Source: Streptococcus merionis DSM 19192 (GTDB taxonomy: Bacteria > Bacillota > Bacilli > Lactobacillales > Streptococcaceae). Taken from it: 49,546 bases of DNA. Under the pieces are notes generated by a model. The model saw only the letters and a list, made by a program, of their open reading frames with translations. It was not told the DNA's origin and did not search any database. Of the stretch, positions 8,221-18,041 are shown piece by piece. The translations under genes and the position numbers were made by a program. The number at the start of each line of letters is the position of its first letter. Position 1 is the stretch's first letter. The stretch spans positions 30,765-80,310 of the forward strand of contig NZ_KB904541.1 in assembly GCF_000380085.1 (NCBI RefSeq), given 5' to 3'.

Positions 8221-8250
8221 TGTTTGTATTACTTATAAGTAATACAAACA
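8221..8250. promoter_or_regulatory. 30-bp perfect palindrome upstream of proS
   Basis: The arm TGTTTGTATTACTTA is followed at once by its exact reverse complement. It is not followed by a T run, so it is not a simple terminator. It lies 32 bases before the proS start, within the leader or promoter. It looks like a dimer operator, but I cannot assign a regulator. Confidence 0.6.
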
Positions 8251-8267
8251 GCAGAACTATAAACTAA

Positions 8268-10139
<1,872 letters not shown>

Positions 10140-10147
10140 AGCGATGC

Positions 10148-10185
10148 AATGAGGTTGAGATAAAGTACTCGGCCTCGTTTCTTTT
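10148..10185 (+). terminator. Terminator of proS
   Basis: GAGGTTGAG pairs with CTCGGCCTC (two G-U pairs), followed by GTTTCTTTT. Confidence 0.75.
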
Positions 10186-10230
10186 ATCGTTTGTTCAGTC
10201 AACCCTGCGGGGTGAGGCAACGAAGTTACG

Positions 10231-10317
10231 ACTTCTTATGCTTATTACGTCATCTTCAAAGGTTACATAACTTTTGTCGGTGAGAGCGAAGCCGTTTTAG
10301 TTGTCTATCTCACCCCC
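10231..10317 (+). repeat. R element copy 4
   Basis: CTTATTACGTCATCTTCAAA, GGTTACATAACTTTTG, GGTGAGAGCGAAGCC and TTGTCTATCTCACCC match the family. The end arms GGTGAGA / TCTCACC pair. Confidence 0.65.
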
Positions 10318-10327
10318 TTTTGGCATA

Positions 10328-10378
10328 AAGCTCAAGTTTTAGGGAGACCTAATAACATTGAGCTTATTTTTTTATTTT
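10328..10378 (+). terminator. Hairpin with T-rich tail before the adhesin promoter
   Basis: AAGCTCAA pairs with TTGAGCTT and is followed by ATTTTTTTATTTTTTT. It insulates the next promoter from upstream transcription. Confidence 0.65.
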
Positions 10379-10393
10379 TTTGCCTAAAAACCC

Positions 10394-10436
10394 TTGAAAA
10401 CACTTGACTTTTCGGGGGGGGGGGGGGGGGTAGAAT
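10394..10436 (+). promoter_or_regulatory. Adhesin promoter with a 17-G tract in the spacer (predicted phase-variable)
   Basis: TTGACT (10404-10409) and TAGAAT (10431-10436) flank TTTC plus an uninterrupted run of 17 G (10414-10430), a 21-base spacer. A second -35-like TTGAAA is at 10394. Slippage in the G run would change the spacer one base at a time; 13 G would give the optimal 17 bases. Sequence shows the tract and hexamers; switching is inferred. Confidence 0.8.
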
Positions 10437-10458
10437 AGTAGAGGTAGTTTAAATGCTA

Positions 10459-10566
10459 ATACTCTTTGAAAATCAAAAGGATCCGTCGTCAACTCGTCTT
10501 GATGAACTTCAGTTCTATCTGCGACTTTGTTTCCTTGTCTACTTCTAATTTTCTTTGAGTATAAAC
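10459..10566 (+). repeat. BOX-like element in the adhesin leader
   Basis: It is bounded by inverted ends ATACTCTTTGAAAAT and ATTTTCTTTGAGTAT. The interior (CTTCAGTTCTATCTGCGAC) resembles the pneumococcal BOX family. It occupies most of the 5' untranslated region between the poly-G promoter and the gene. Confidence 0.65.
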
Positions 10567-10591
10567 ATATAAAAGAAATGGAGTTTTTGAT

Positions 10592-13500
10592 ATGAGTAAA
10601 ATTCAGAAATATCTACTATTGTTACTCACTCCCATAATGATATTTATGGGGTTAAGCACACCGCAGACTGTCAATGCAGATAGTGGCGTCGAATTGACCA
10701 AGGTTATTACAGATATATCCATTTGGGATGTCGGTAATGGTCAAACGTTAAATAAGGATGGTGCTGGTAATTATCAGCTGATCAAGGATAGTGCCTATCG
10801 CTTTGAAAGTCAATTTGACTTATCACATTATGATGGAAAGCTAAAGGATGGGGACTATTTTACCTTTACGATTCCAGCTCCAATTACAGTCGAAAACACT
10901 AATTTTGATTTAAAGGACAAAGAGACAGACGTAGCTGTCGGAGCAGCTGTTGTGACATCAAACGGCGAAGGCCAAGGTGGAACTGTTAAAGTCACTATGA
11001 AAAATTTGGCAGAATACCTCAAGAAAAAAGGAGGAAACCAGATTCAGGGTGTCAAAGGGACCTTTTATACTGAGTTTAAAGTCACACAAGTCTTAGATGG
11101 CAAAACCCTTTCTTATTCAGAATCAGAAACTTCGAAAGAAATTTCGCACACGATTTCAGTAAAAGAACGTGGAGAGAATGATTATACTGAAGGCATTAAA
11201 AAGGAAAACTTCGCTAAAATCCACGGGGTAATGAAAGAAGAGCATTGGGATTCTGCTATCTTAAATAAGAGCGGCGAGTACATGCATAAATGGACTCTCC
11301 GTGTCAATACAAATCAGTCTAGCTATGGGACGATTACCCTTAAAGACGCGGTTCCAGATGATTCTGCCCCTATGCAGTACATTCCAGAGTATATGGAAGT
11401 TCAAGCAGGTTATTTTGACTCTAGTCTCAATTTAAGAGGTAATAAGATTCTTAAAAAGGGTGAGGACTATGTGGTAGAGTACAATAGTTCCTATACTCAA
11501 ATGACTTTAAAGATTTTAAATGCTTCTGCTAGACTAGCAGAAAATGGTAAACCTGCGACTTACAATGTTTATTATGCAACAACCTCTCCAGCCAATGGAA
11601 CAAATGTTATCAATGAGTTGTCAATGTCTGGAGATGACAAAGAACTAACAACGAGCACAGAAAGAACAACAACGAAACATCGTGTCACACGTTCAACCAA
11701 GATTACAACAGGTGGAACCATTCAGCTTGACACAGGCTACCGAATTACGCTTTATAAAGAAGATGCTGAAACAGCACAGATGCTAAACGGTGCTGAGTTT
11801 GAAATTACCTCTCCAAGTGGCGAAAAAGAAACCGTTAAAATTGAAAAGGACGGTGTCGCTCAGTCGAAAGTTTATTCTGCTGAGGAAGTCAAAAAAGGGG
11901 AGTTTACGGTCGTTGAGACAAAAGCACCAAAAGGTTATGTTCTTGATCCAACTCCTTTTAAGGTAACGGTTGGTGAGAACGGAATTGTCCGTAGGGTAAA
12001 AAACACTAAGGAAAAAGTCTCTGTTCCTGTTACGAAAAAATGGGAAGATGGAGACAACCAAGATGGCAAACGTCCAGAAACTGTAACGGTTCAACTATAT
12101 GCTAATGGAAAAGCCGTTGATGGACAAACCGTGACACTGAATGACGCAAATAATTGGACAGCCAAGTTTGAAAATCTGGCCAAGACAGATGATGATGGCA
12201 AAGAGATTAACTATACTGTTAAAGAAGTTGACGTCGATGGTTATACTTCTGAAGTATCAGGAGATGTTGCAAATGGCTATACCATTACAAATACTCATAA
12301 GCCTGAAGTAACTGAGATTTCAGGTAAAAAGACATGGAGCGACAATAATAATCAAGATAATAAGCGCCCAGACTCTATTACTGTTAATCTCTTAGCTAAT
12401 GGCAAACAAGTAGCAACAAAGCAAGTAACGGCTGCTGATGAGTGGAAGTACAGTTTTAAGGACTTGCCAAAATATGATGCAGGTAAAGAGATTACCTATA
12501 CCATTGAAGAAAGTCCAGTTGACGGCTATACCGTAGAAGTTAAGGGGTACGATATTTCAAACACTTACGCGCCAGCAAAAGTGGACATTGCTGGCACAAA
12601 GACATGGAATGATAACAATAACCAAGACGGTAAGCGCCCAGACTCTATTACCGTTAATCTCTTAGCCAATGGTGAAAAAGTAGCTAGTCAAGTTGTTACT
12701 GCTGACAACAACTGGGCTTACAGTTTTACCAATTTAGATAAGTACAAAGATGGCAAAGAAATTGTTTATACAGTCAGCGAAGAGCCGGTTGATGATTATA
12801 CCGTAGAAGTTAAGGGGTATAACATCACAAATACGTACACACCAGAAGTGACTGAAATCAGTGTCGAAAAAGTATGGAATGATGCTGGTAACCAAGACGG
12901 TAAACGTCCACAAGCCATTACGGTTCAGCTGTATGCAAACGGTCAAGCACTTGTTGGCAAAACGGCAACATTAAATGATGCTAACGCCTGGCAAGCAACC
13001 TTCAGCAATCTACCAGCCAAGGAAGCAGGCAAAGATATTGTTTATACCGTGAAAGAGGTAGATGCACCTGCAGGCTATGTCACGACATCTTCTATTGCTG
13101 GTAACAAAGTAACGATCACGAATACGTACTCTCCAGCTATGACATCTATCTCAGGGACAAAAACATGGGATGATGGTGGCAACCAAGATGGAAAACGCCC
13201 AGCTTCCATCACAGTCAATCTTCTTGCCAACGGGCAAAAGGTTCAAAGCAAGACAGTTACAGAAGCAGATGGTTGGAACTATAGCTTTGATAATCTGCCA
13301 CAATATGCGAATGGTCAGTTGATTACTTATACCATTGAAGAAGAAGCTGTTGTAGGTTATACCGCTACCATCAATGGTGCAAACATTATCAATAGCTATA
13401 GCCCAGAAAAAGTTAACATCGCTGTTCAAAAGAACTGGGATGATGCGGACAATCAAGATGGTAAGCGTCCAGATAAAATTACGGTTGAACTGTATGCGGA

Positions 13501-14965
13501 TGGCACTCTAGTAGACAGTAAGGATATCACCCCAGCAGCAGACGGCACTTGGAAGACAGACTTTACGGGTCTTCCTAAATACAAGGATGGTCAAGAAATT
13601 GCCTACACCATTAAAGAAGTTGCTGTGGATGGCTATGCCACAACAATTGATGGTGCCAATGGTCAATACACTATTACCAATACTTACACTCCTGAAAAGG
13701 TAGCCTTGACAGGTCAAAAGATTTGGAATGACGGGAACAACCAAGATGGGAAACGCCCCGCTACTATTACCGTTGAATTGTTGGCAGATGGTACCCCAAC
13801 AGGTATCACTGCAGAAGCTAGTGAAGCGACAAACTGGTCATATACCTTTAGTAATCTTGACCGCTACAAAGCCGGACAAGAAATCGTGTATACAGTGAGA
13901 GAAGTTGTTGTTCCAGATGGCTATACTGCAGCTGTCAATGGCATGAATGTGACAAACAGTCATACGCCAGAGGTGACAGAGATTTCAGGTCAGAAAACTT
14001 GGGATGATAACAATAACCAAGATGGCATACGTCCAGAAACAATCACAGTTCATCTCTTAGCTAATGGCGAAGAGACAGGACTTTCAGTTACGACAACAGC
14101 TGACAAGGACTGGGCATACAGTTTCAAAGATGTTGCTAAATACAAGGATGGCAAAGAAATTGTTTATACGGTCCGTGAGGATGTGGTTGCAGGTTATGAC
14201 GCTAAAATTGATGGTTTGAACATCACTAATACGCATGTGCCAGAAGTTGTAACCTTAACAGGAACTAAGTCTTGGAATGATGGTAACAATCAAGACGGTA
14301 TTCGTCCAAAATCCATTACAGTTCGCTTATTCGCAGACGGTAAGGATACGGGATTATCTGCAACAGTAACGAAAGATACAGATTGGACCTATAGCTTTAA
14401 AGATCTCCCGAAATATAAGGATGGTAAAGCAATTGTCTATACTATCCGTGAAGACAAAGTTTCAGGTTATGACGCTAAAATCGATGGTTTGAATATCACA
14501 AATACTCACACACCAGCAATCGTTAATCTGAAAGGTCAAAAGGTGTGGGATGATGAGGATAACAAAGCAGGTATCCGTCCGAAGTCAATTACAGTTCGCC
14601 TCTTAGCAGACGGTAAGGATACGGGCAAGTATGTTGTTGTGACGGCAGATTCTAAGTGGACATACAGCTTTAAGAACCTACCTAAGTATAAGAATGGTAA
14701 GGCTATTGTTTACACCATAAGTGAAGATCCAGTTGCAGGTTATACAACTAAGATTGATGGTATGACGATCACCAATACCCATAAACCAGACAAACCAACG
14801 CCTCCACCTTCTGAAGAGCCAAATAAACCATCTCCAAAATCAAAAGGTGGTAGAAAATCAGCTCTTCCTAAGACAGGAGAAGCCTCTTCGTGGCTCCTTG
14901 TCTTAAGTGGATTAGGACTTTTGGGAGTTGTCGGCTACTTTATCCGTAAAGGACCTAAAGCTTAA
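10592..14965 (+). CDS. Large LPxTG adhesin with ten Cna-B domains
   Basis: The protein has 1457 residues. A signal peptide (1-29, ending TVNA) leads to a ~360-residue N-terminal region of the adhesive, collagen-/fibrinogen-binding type found in MSCRAMM proteins. One SpaA/Cna-B-like prealbumin fold follows (~388-470; YRITLYKEDA...LNGAEFEI, KAPKGYVL), then ten Cna-B repeats of ~88-100 residues each (KxWxDxxNQDGKRPxxITV...YTVxE...GYT...ITNTYTPE). Each repeat has the Lys and Asn expected to form a stabilising isopeptide bond. A proline-rich wall region, LPKTGE (1425 onward), a hydrophobic helix and a basic tail end the protein. The likely role is adhesion to host matrix on a long rigid stalk; the ligand cannot be told from sequence. 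There is no sortase C next to it, so it is probably not a pilus backbone. The ribosome site is AAATGGAG. Confidence 0.93.
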   Translation: MSKIQKYLLLLLTPIMIFMGLSTPQTVNADSGVELTKVITDISIWDVGNGQTLNKDGAGNYQLIKDSAYRFESQFDLSHYDGKLKDGDYFTFTIPAPITVENTNFDLKDKETDVAVGAAVVTSNGEGQGGTVKVTMKNLAEYLKKKGGNQIQGVKGTFYTEFKVTQVLDGKTLSYSESETSKEISHTISVKERGENDYTEGIKKENFAKIHGVMKEEHWDSAILNKSGEYMHKWTLRVNTNQSSYGTITLKDAVPDDSAPMQYIPEYMEVQAGYFDSSLNLRGNKILKKGEDYVVEYNSSYTQMTLKILNASARLAENGKPATYNVYYATTSPANGTNVINELSMSGDDKELTTSTERTTTKHRVTRSTKITTGGTIQLDTGYRITLYKEDAETAQMLNGAEFEITSPSGEKETVKIEKDGVAQSKVYSAEEVKKGEFTVVETKAPKGYVLDPTPFKVTVGENGIVRRVKNTKEKVSVPVTKKWEDGDNQDGKRPETVTVQLYANGKAVDGQTVTLNDANNWTAKFENLAKTDDDGKEINYTVKEVDVDGYTSEVSGDVANGYTITNTHKPEVTEISGKKTWSDNNNQDNKRPDSITVNLLANGKQVATKQVTAADEWKYSFKDLPKYDAGKEITYTIEESPVDGYTVEVKGYDISNTYAPAKVDIAGTKTWNDNNNQDGKRPDSITVNLLANGEKVASQVVTADNNWAYSFTNLDKYKDGKEIVYTVSEEPVDDYTVEVKGYNITNTYTPEVTEISVEKVWNDAGNQDGKRPQAITVQLYANGQALVGKTATLNDANAWQATFSNLPAKEAGKDIVYTVKEVDAPAGYVTTSSIAGNKVTITNTYSPAMTSISGTKTWDDGGNQDGKRPASITVNLLANGQKVQSKTVTEADGWNYSFDNLPQYANGQLITYTIEEEAVVGYTATINGANIINSYSPEKVNIAVQKNWDDADNQDGKRPDKITVELYADGTLVDSKDITPAADGTWKTDFTGLPKYKDGQEIAYTIKEVAVDGYATTIDGANGQYTITNTYTPEKVALTGQKIWNDGNNQDGKRPATITVELLADGTPTGITAEASEATNWSYTFSNLDRYKAGQEIVYTVREVVVPDGYTAAVNGMNVTNSHTPEVTEISGQKTWDDNNNQDGIRPETITVHLLANGEETGLSVTTTADKDWAYSFKDVAKYKDGKEIVYTVREDVVAGYDAKIDGLNITNTHVPEVVTLTGTKSWNDGNNQDGIRPKSITVRLFADGKDTGLSATVTKDTDWTYSFKDLPKYKDGKAIVYTIREDKVSGYDAKIDGLNITNTHTPAIVNLKGQKVWDDEDNKAGIRPKSITVRLLADGKDTGKYVVVTADSKWTYSFKNLPKYKNGKAIVYTISEDPVAGYTTKIDGMTITNTHKPDKPTPPPSEEPNKPSPKSKGGRKSALPKTGEASSWLLVLSGLGLLGVVGYFIRKGPKA
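12017..14790 (+). repeat. Ten tandem Cna-B coding repeats
   Basis: Ten units of about 265-300 bases each encode the domains starting KKWEDGDNQDGKRP, KTWSDNNNQDNKRP, KTWNDNNNQDGKRP and so on to KVWDDEDNKAGIRP. Units 8-10 use IRP in place of KRP and are most alike (GYDAKIDGLNITNTH shared by 8 and 9), which suggests recent duplication at the C-terminal end. Confidence 0.85.
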
Positions 14966-15014
14966 GTCAAGCACTGCGTCTTGTCAGTAAATCTAAAAAT
15001 ACAGGAAATTGGGA

Positions 15015-15096
15015 TTACTTCTTATACGTAATCTTCAAAGATTACATGTTTTGGGGGTGTGGGCACAGCCATCATGGTGGTCTGTCCCAGACTCCT
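15015..15096 (+). repeat. R element copy 5
   Basis: CTTATACGTAATCTTCAAAG, ATTACATGTTTTGGGGGTGT, GGGCACAGCCATCATGG and TGGTCTGTCCCAGACTCC. The first hairpin GTAATCT-TCAA-AGATTAC is perfect, and GTGTGGGCA pairs loosely with TGTCCCAGAC. Confidence 0.8.
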
Positions 15097-15182
15097 GGCC
15101 TCTCCTTTATGGAGTGGAAGTATAGGGTATTTAACTCTGACAAGACTATGGGATTTCCCTTGTGCTGAATTTGTCATATTTT

Positions 15183-15214
15183 GCGCTTGTTCTACATTTA
15201 GAGCAAGCGCTTTT
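15183..15214 (+). terminator. Terminator downstream of the adhesin
   Basis: GCGCTTGTTCTA pairs with TAGAGCAAGCGC (12 bp, one G-U), then TTTT. Confidence 0.7.
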
Positions 15215-15262
15215 CAGCGATATTATGACGGATGACACGGTAATAAATAGGTGGTTTTTAAG

Positions 15263-15373
15263 ATGAGTAGGTTTGTTTTGAGTATCAGATTTCTTTTGAC
15301 AAGTATGGTTAGACTGGACTTTATTTCTGATAAGTATAGTGGTTCGATAGGTCTCAGATTGGGCAGTATGTGA
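15263..15373 (+). CDS. Candidate 36-residue peptide upstream of the two-component system
   Basis: ATG follows AGGTGG by eight bases. The predicted peptide begins MSRFVLSIRFLLTSMVRLDF and ends GSIGLRLGSM. It has a basic, hydrophobic N-terminal half like a short signal or leader, but no double-glycine site. It lies between the adhesin terminator and a LytTR regulator/kinase pair, where a pheromone precursor would be expected. The ORF is short enough to occur by chance. Confidence 0.3.
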   Translation: MSRFVLSIRFLLTSMVRLDFISDKYSGSIGLRLGSM

Positions 15374-15450
15374 TTCTCATAATAAAGCATGTTTTAGAGA
15401 GAAATGTAAACATTCTGTGAATTTTTTCGGATTGCTTTAGTGATTCCAAA

Positions 15451-15485
15451 GCTGGTCAATCTTTTATTTGCTGGTCAAATATGAT
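15451..15485 (+). promoter_or_regulatory. Possible promoter of the LytTR regulator/kinase genes with direct repeat
   Basis: GCTGGTCAA occurs at 15451 and 15470 (period 19), and TATGAT follows at 15480. A direct repeat immediately before a -10 without a good -35 is the layout of an activator-dependent promoter. The motif differs from the one in front of the ABC operon, so the regulator is unclear. The leader to the gene would be about 240 bases. Confidence 0.4.
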
Positions 15486-15728
15486 AAAATAGGAGAAACT
15501 TTTTAAGCCATATCTGAGTGGACGATGGTGATAGAGATTTAGAGTTTCCTGAAAATAGGTGTCAAGATATTTTTGCATGTGACGGGCCACCTGAGAGATA
15601 TGGTCGTCTGGTTAGGTAGATGATAGTTCTTCTTTCAAATTTTGCTACTGATAGGCTGGGAAAAAACAGACACAATAGTCATCCTTGTCACCAAGTATAT
15701 CTACTACAATGCCCTGAATGGAGTTTTT

Positions 15729-16463
15729 ATGTTATCTATTTTTGTTTTAGAAGATGATTTTTTACAACAGGGACGCTTAGAGCGGGCGATTGCTGAGACG
15801 GTAAAAGCTGGTCAGATCAAGTGCAAACGCTTGGAGATTTTTGGTAAACCGCAGCAATTGCTGGAGGCTGTGACAGAGACAGGGGACCACCAATTTTTCT
15901 TCTTAGATATTGAAATCAAGGGTGAGGAAAAAAAGGGCATGGAAATCGCGCGTGAGATTCGTGAAAAGGATCCGCGTGCGGTCATCGTCTTTGTCACGAC
16001 GCATTCGGAATTCATGCCCCTGTCTTACAAGTACCGTGTGTCGGCTCTGGATTTTATTGACAAGGGCTTGAGCGAAGCTGATTATCAGGAAGCGGTCAGT
16101 TCTGTCCTTGAGCATGCTTATGCCAATATTAGTCAGACCGTTAGCCAAGATGCCTTTGTCTTTAAAAATGAGCACTCCCATGTTCAGGTGCCTTTTTCAG
16201 ATATTCTTTACTTTGAGACGGCATCGACTGTTCACAAGGTCATTTTGACCACCAAGACAGGCATGTTGGAATTTTACGGTAAGGTCTCTGAAATGGCTAA
16301 GCTGGACGAGCGACTTTACCAAACACATAGAGCCTATGTGGTCAATCCTGAAAATGTGACTAGTATTGACCGTAAGAATTTTATGGTTCATTTTGGAAAC
16401 GACGAATCTTGCTTTGTCTCTAGGATGAAACTCAAAGGCTTGATTGAGAGGGTCGAAAAATGA
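15729..16463 (+). CDS. LytTR-family response regulator (AgrA/FasA/BlpR class)
   Basis: Residues 1-125 are a receiver domain with acidic pocket LEDD and phosphorylated Asp60 (FFFLDIEIKG). Residues ~140-240 are a LytTR DNA-binding domain (HVQVPFSDILYFETAST, YQTHRAYVVNPENV). Such regulators bind direct repeats about 21 bp apart. The ATG at 15729 was chosen because it has AATGGAG before it and begins the receiver fold exactly; the TTG 87 bases upstream would add a run unlike the family. The gene overlaps the kinase gene by four bases (ATGA). It may control the ABC operon that converges on it (see 20525-20591). Confidence 0.92.
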   Translation: MLSIFVLEDDFLQQGRLERAIAETVKAGQIKCKRLEIFGKPQQLLEAVTETGDHQFFFLDIEIKGEEKKGMEIAREIREKDPRAVIVFVTTHSEFMPLSYKYRVSALDFIDKGLSEADYQEAVSSVLEHAYANISQTVSQDAFVFKNEHSHVQVPFSDILYFETASTVHKVILTTKTGMLEFYGKVSEMAKLDERLYQTHRAYVVNPENVTSIDRKNFMVHFGNDESCFVSRMKLKGLIERVEK

Positions 16464-17791
16464 GTTTGTTACATCCCTTCCTTGTCTTGGTGGCAGATTG
16501 GTGGGTGAAGATGGTGGTTTTTTCCAATATTAGTCAGCTGAAAATGCCCCGCATCAAAGTCTTTTTAATTAGTCTAGCCATTGCTATGTTTCATCTTATT
16601 TCGCTTGATTGGACACGGTTTTTAGACCCCTTTTATCTCATCTTGGTTACAGTTCTTTTCTTAAAACCTGCCTGGAAAGTATCACAGTACCTTTTTTATG
16701 GGATGCTCCCTTTTGTCCTGACAGAGCTTTTTCAACGGTTGACCAATATTTATGAAGGTGTTCAAATGGTTATAGTCGATGGTGAAAAGGCTTGGCTACT
16801 AACTCTTGTTTCTGTGTTGAGTATTTTAGCCTTTCTTCCTATAGGTTATTTAGCGAGCAAGATTTTCCGGTTTGATTTTGTGACCTTCATGACTATCTTC
16901 CAACATCGGATTGGCAAGAAGGCAGGGCTTTTTATCAATCTAGCGCTCGCCTTTTATGGCTTGATTTTGTATCCTCTGATGTTGTCCAATAGAGAGGAGC
17001 AGAACTTTACTATCGTTTTTCAGACGAAAAACAGTACCAGCGAACTGAATCTTTTCCTGACTTATATTTATGTTTTTGGTGCTCTTCTTATTTACCTTAA
17101 TTACAAGGCTAAGGAGTATCAGGATCAGGAACTGCAAAGGAGTAAAGATCAACAACTATCTGCTTTGAAGTCTTATAGTGAACATATCGAGGGTCTCTAT
17201 AGGGAACTTCGTTCTTTTCGTCACGATTACACCAATGTTCTGACTAGTCTTAATGAAGCTTTTGAACAAGAGGATTTGCCAGCTGCTAGGGAAATTTACC
17301 AAGCTGTTTTAGCCCAGTCGGACAAACGATTCTATGACAACAAGTACGACATCGCCAATCTGGCTAACTTGACCAATAGTGCCATGAAATCAATCATATC
17401 CGCCAAACTTATGGAAGCTAGCAGTAAAGGGATTCATTTAACGATTGAGATTCCTGAGCCAATCGGCGATCCTGATATGGACTTGCTTGATGTGGTGACC
17501 TTATTATCTATCCTTTTGGACAATGCCATCGAAGCCAGCCAATTGGCAGAGCAAAAGTCGTTGGGATTTGCCTATTTTGCAGAAGGTGATAAAACCGTGC
17601 TTATCCTAGAAAATAGTACCGTAGAAGAACGCGTTAATGCCAAAACGATATATCAGTATGGACAGTCCAGTAAAGGAGACGGTCGTGGTATCGGCCTTGC
17701 TAATGTCAAGGATATACTGGCTAAATATCACCATATCAATCTTCAAACGGATAGCCGAGGTCATCACTTCACGCAGACCTTGATTTTCTAG
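16460..17791 (+). CDS. Sensor histidine kinase, HPK10/AgrC-like
   Basis: The N-terminal ~215 residues contain about six membrane segments, the sensing domain of the peptide-pheromone kinases. The phospho-acceptor His255 lies in SFRHDYTNVL. The ATPase part has the N-box (LLDNAIEAS) and G-box (GDGRGIGLANVKDIL). HPK10 kinases lack a classical D-box, as here. It is translated coupled to the LytTR regulator and is its cognate kinase. The ligand is unknown; a short peptide is likely from the family, and one weak candidate ORF lies upstream. Confidence 0.92.
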   Translation: MSLLHPFLVLVADWWVKMVVFSNISQLKMPRIKVFLISLAIAMFHLISLDWTRFLDPFYLILVTVLFLKPAWKVSQYLFYGMLPFVLTELFQRLTNIYEGVQMVIVDGEKAWLLTLVSVLSILAFLPIGYLASKIFRFDFVTFMTIFQHRIGKKAGLFINLALAFYGLILYPLMLSNREEQNFTIVFQTKNSTSELNLFLTYIYVFGALLIYLNYKAKEYQDQELQRSKDQQLSALKSYSEHIEGLYRELRSFRHDYTNVLTSLNEAFEQEDLPAAREIYQAVLAQSDKRFYDNKYDIANLANLTNSAMKSIISAKLMEASSKGIHLTIEIPEPIGDPDMDLLDVVTLLSILLDNAIEASQLAEQKSLGFAYFAEGDKTVLILENSTVEERVNAKTIYQYGQSSKGDGRGIGLANVKDILAKYHHINLQTDSRGHHFTQTLIF

Positions 17792-17811
17792 TTATTGGTA
17801 TTGATTAAAGA

Positions 17812-17892
17812 AGAGAGAGGGGACAGACAGCTATGATGGCTTCGTCCTCACCCCCAAAAAGCGTGTAAGCGTTGAAGATGACGTCTAAAAAA
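17812..17892 (-). repeat. R element copy 6
   Basis: On the minus strand: TTTTTAGACGTCATCTTCAA, CGCTTACACGCTTTTTGGGG, TGAGGACGAAGCCATCATAG and CTGTCTGTCCCCTCTC. It lies in the convergent gap after the kinase gene. Confidence 0.75.
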
Positions 17893-17980
17893 TAATTCCA
17901 ATCTCTTGTATGTTTAGATTGATTGGTTAGAGACAGTGGTTGGGAAAGTGAGAGTAATAATCCTTTAGCCCGAACTTAAC

Positions 17981-18041
17981 AATAAAAGAGTGAGGATAGT
18001 CGGTTTCAATGAAATCACGACTACTGTCTCACTCTTATTTT
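17981..18041. terminator. Long hairpin between convergent operons (H element, TTTCAATGAAATC core)
   Basis: AAAAGAGTGAG...AGTCG...TTTCA pairs with TGAAATCACGACT...CTCACTCTT and ends in ATTTTTT. It can stop transcription from both sides. The sequence is repeated, inverted and slightly changed, at 44018-44073. Confidence 0.75.

Noticed and set aside
12017..14790. Regular repeats as a possible CRISPR array
   Set aside because: They are long coding repeats of Cna-B domains in one open frame, without short exact repeats and unique spacers.
10592..14965. Adhesin as a pilus backbone
   Set aside because: No sortase C or partner pilin is next to it, and no clear pilin motif (such as VYPK) was seen.
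15642..15728. Upstream TTG start for the LytTR regulator
   Set aside because: The added 29 residues do not belong to the receiver fold, and there is a good ribosome site at ATG 15729.
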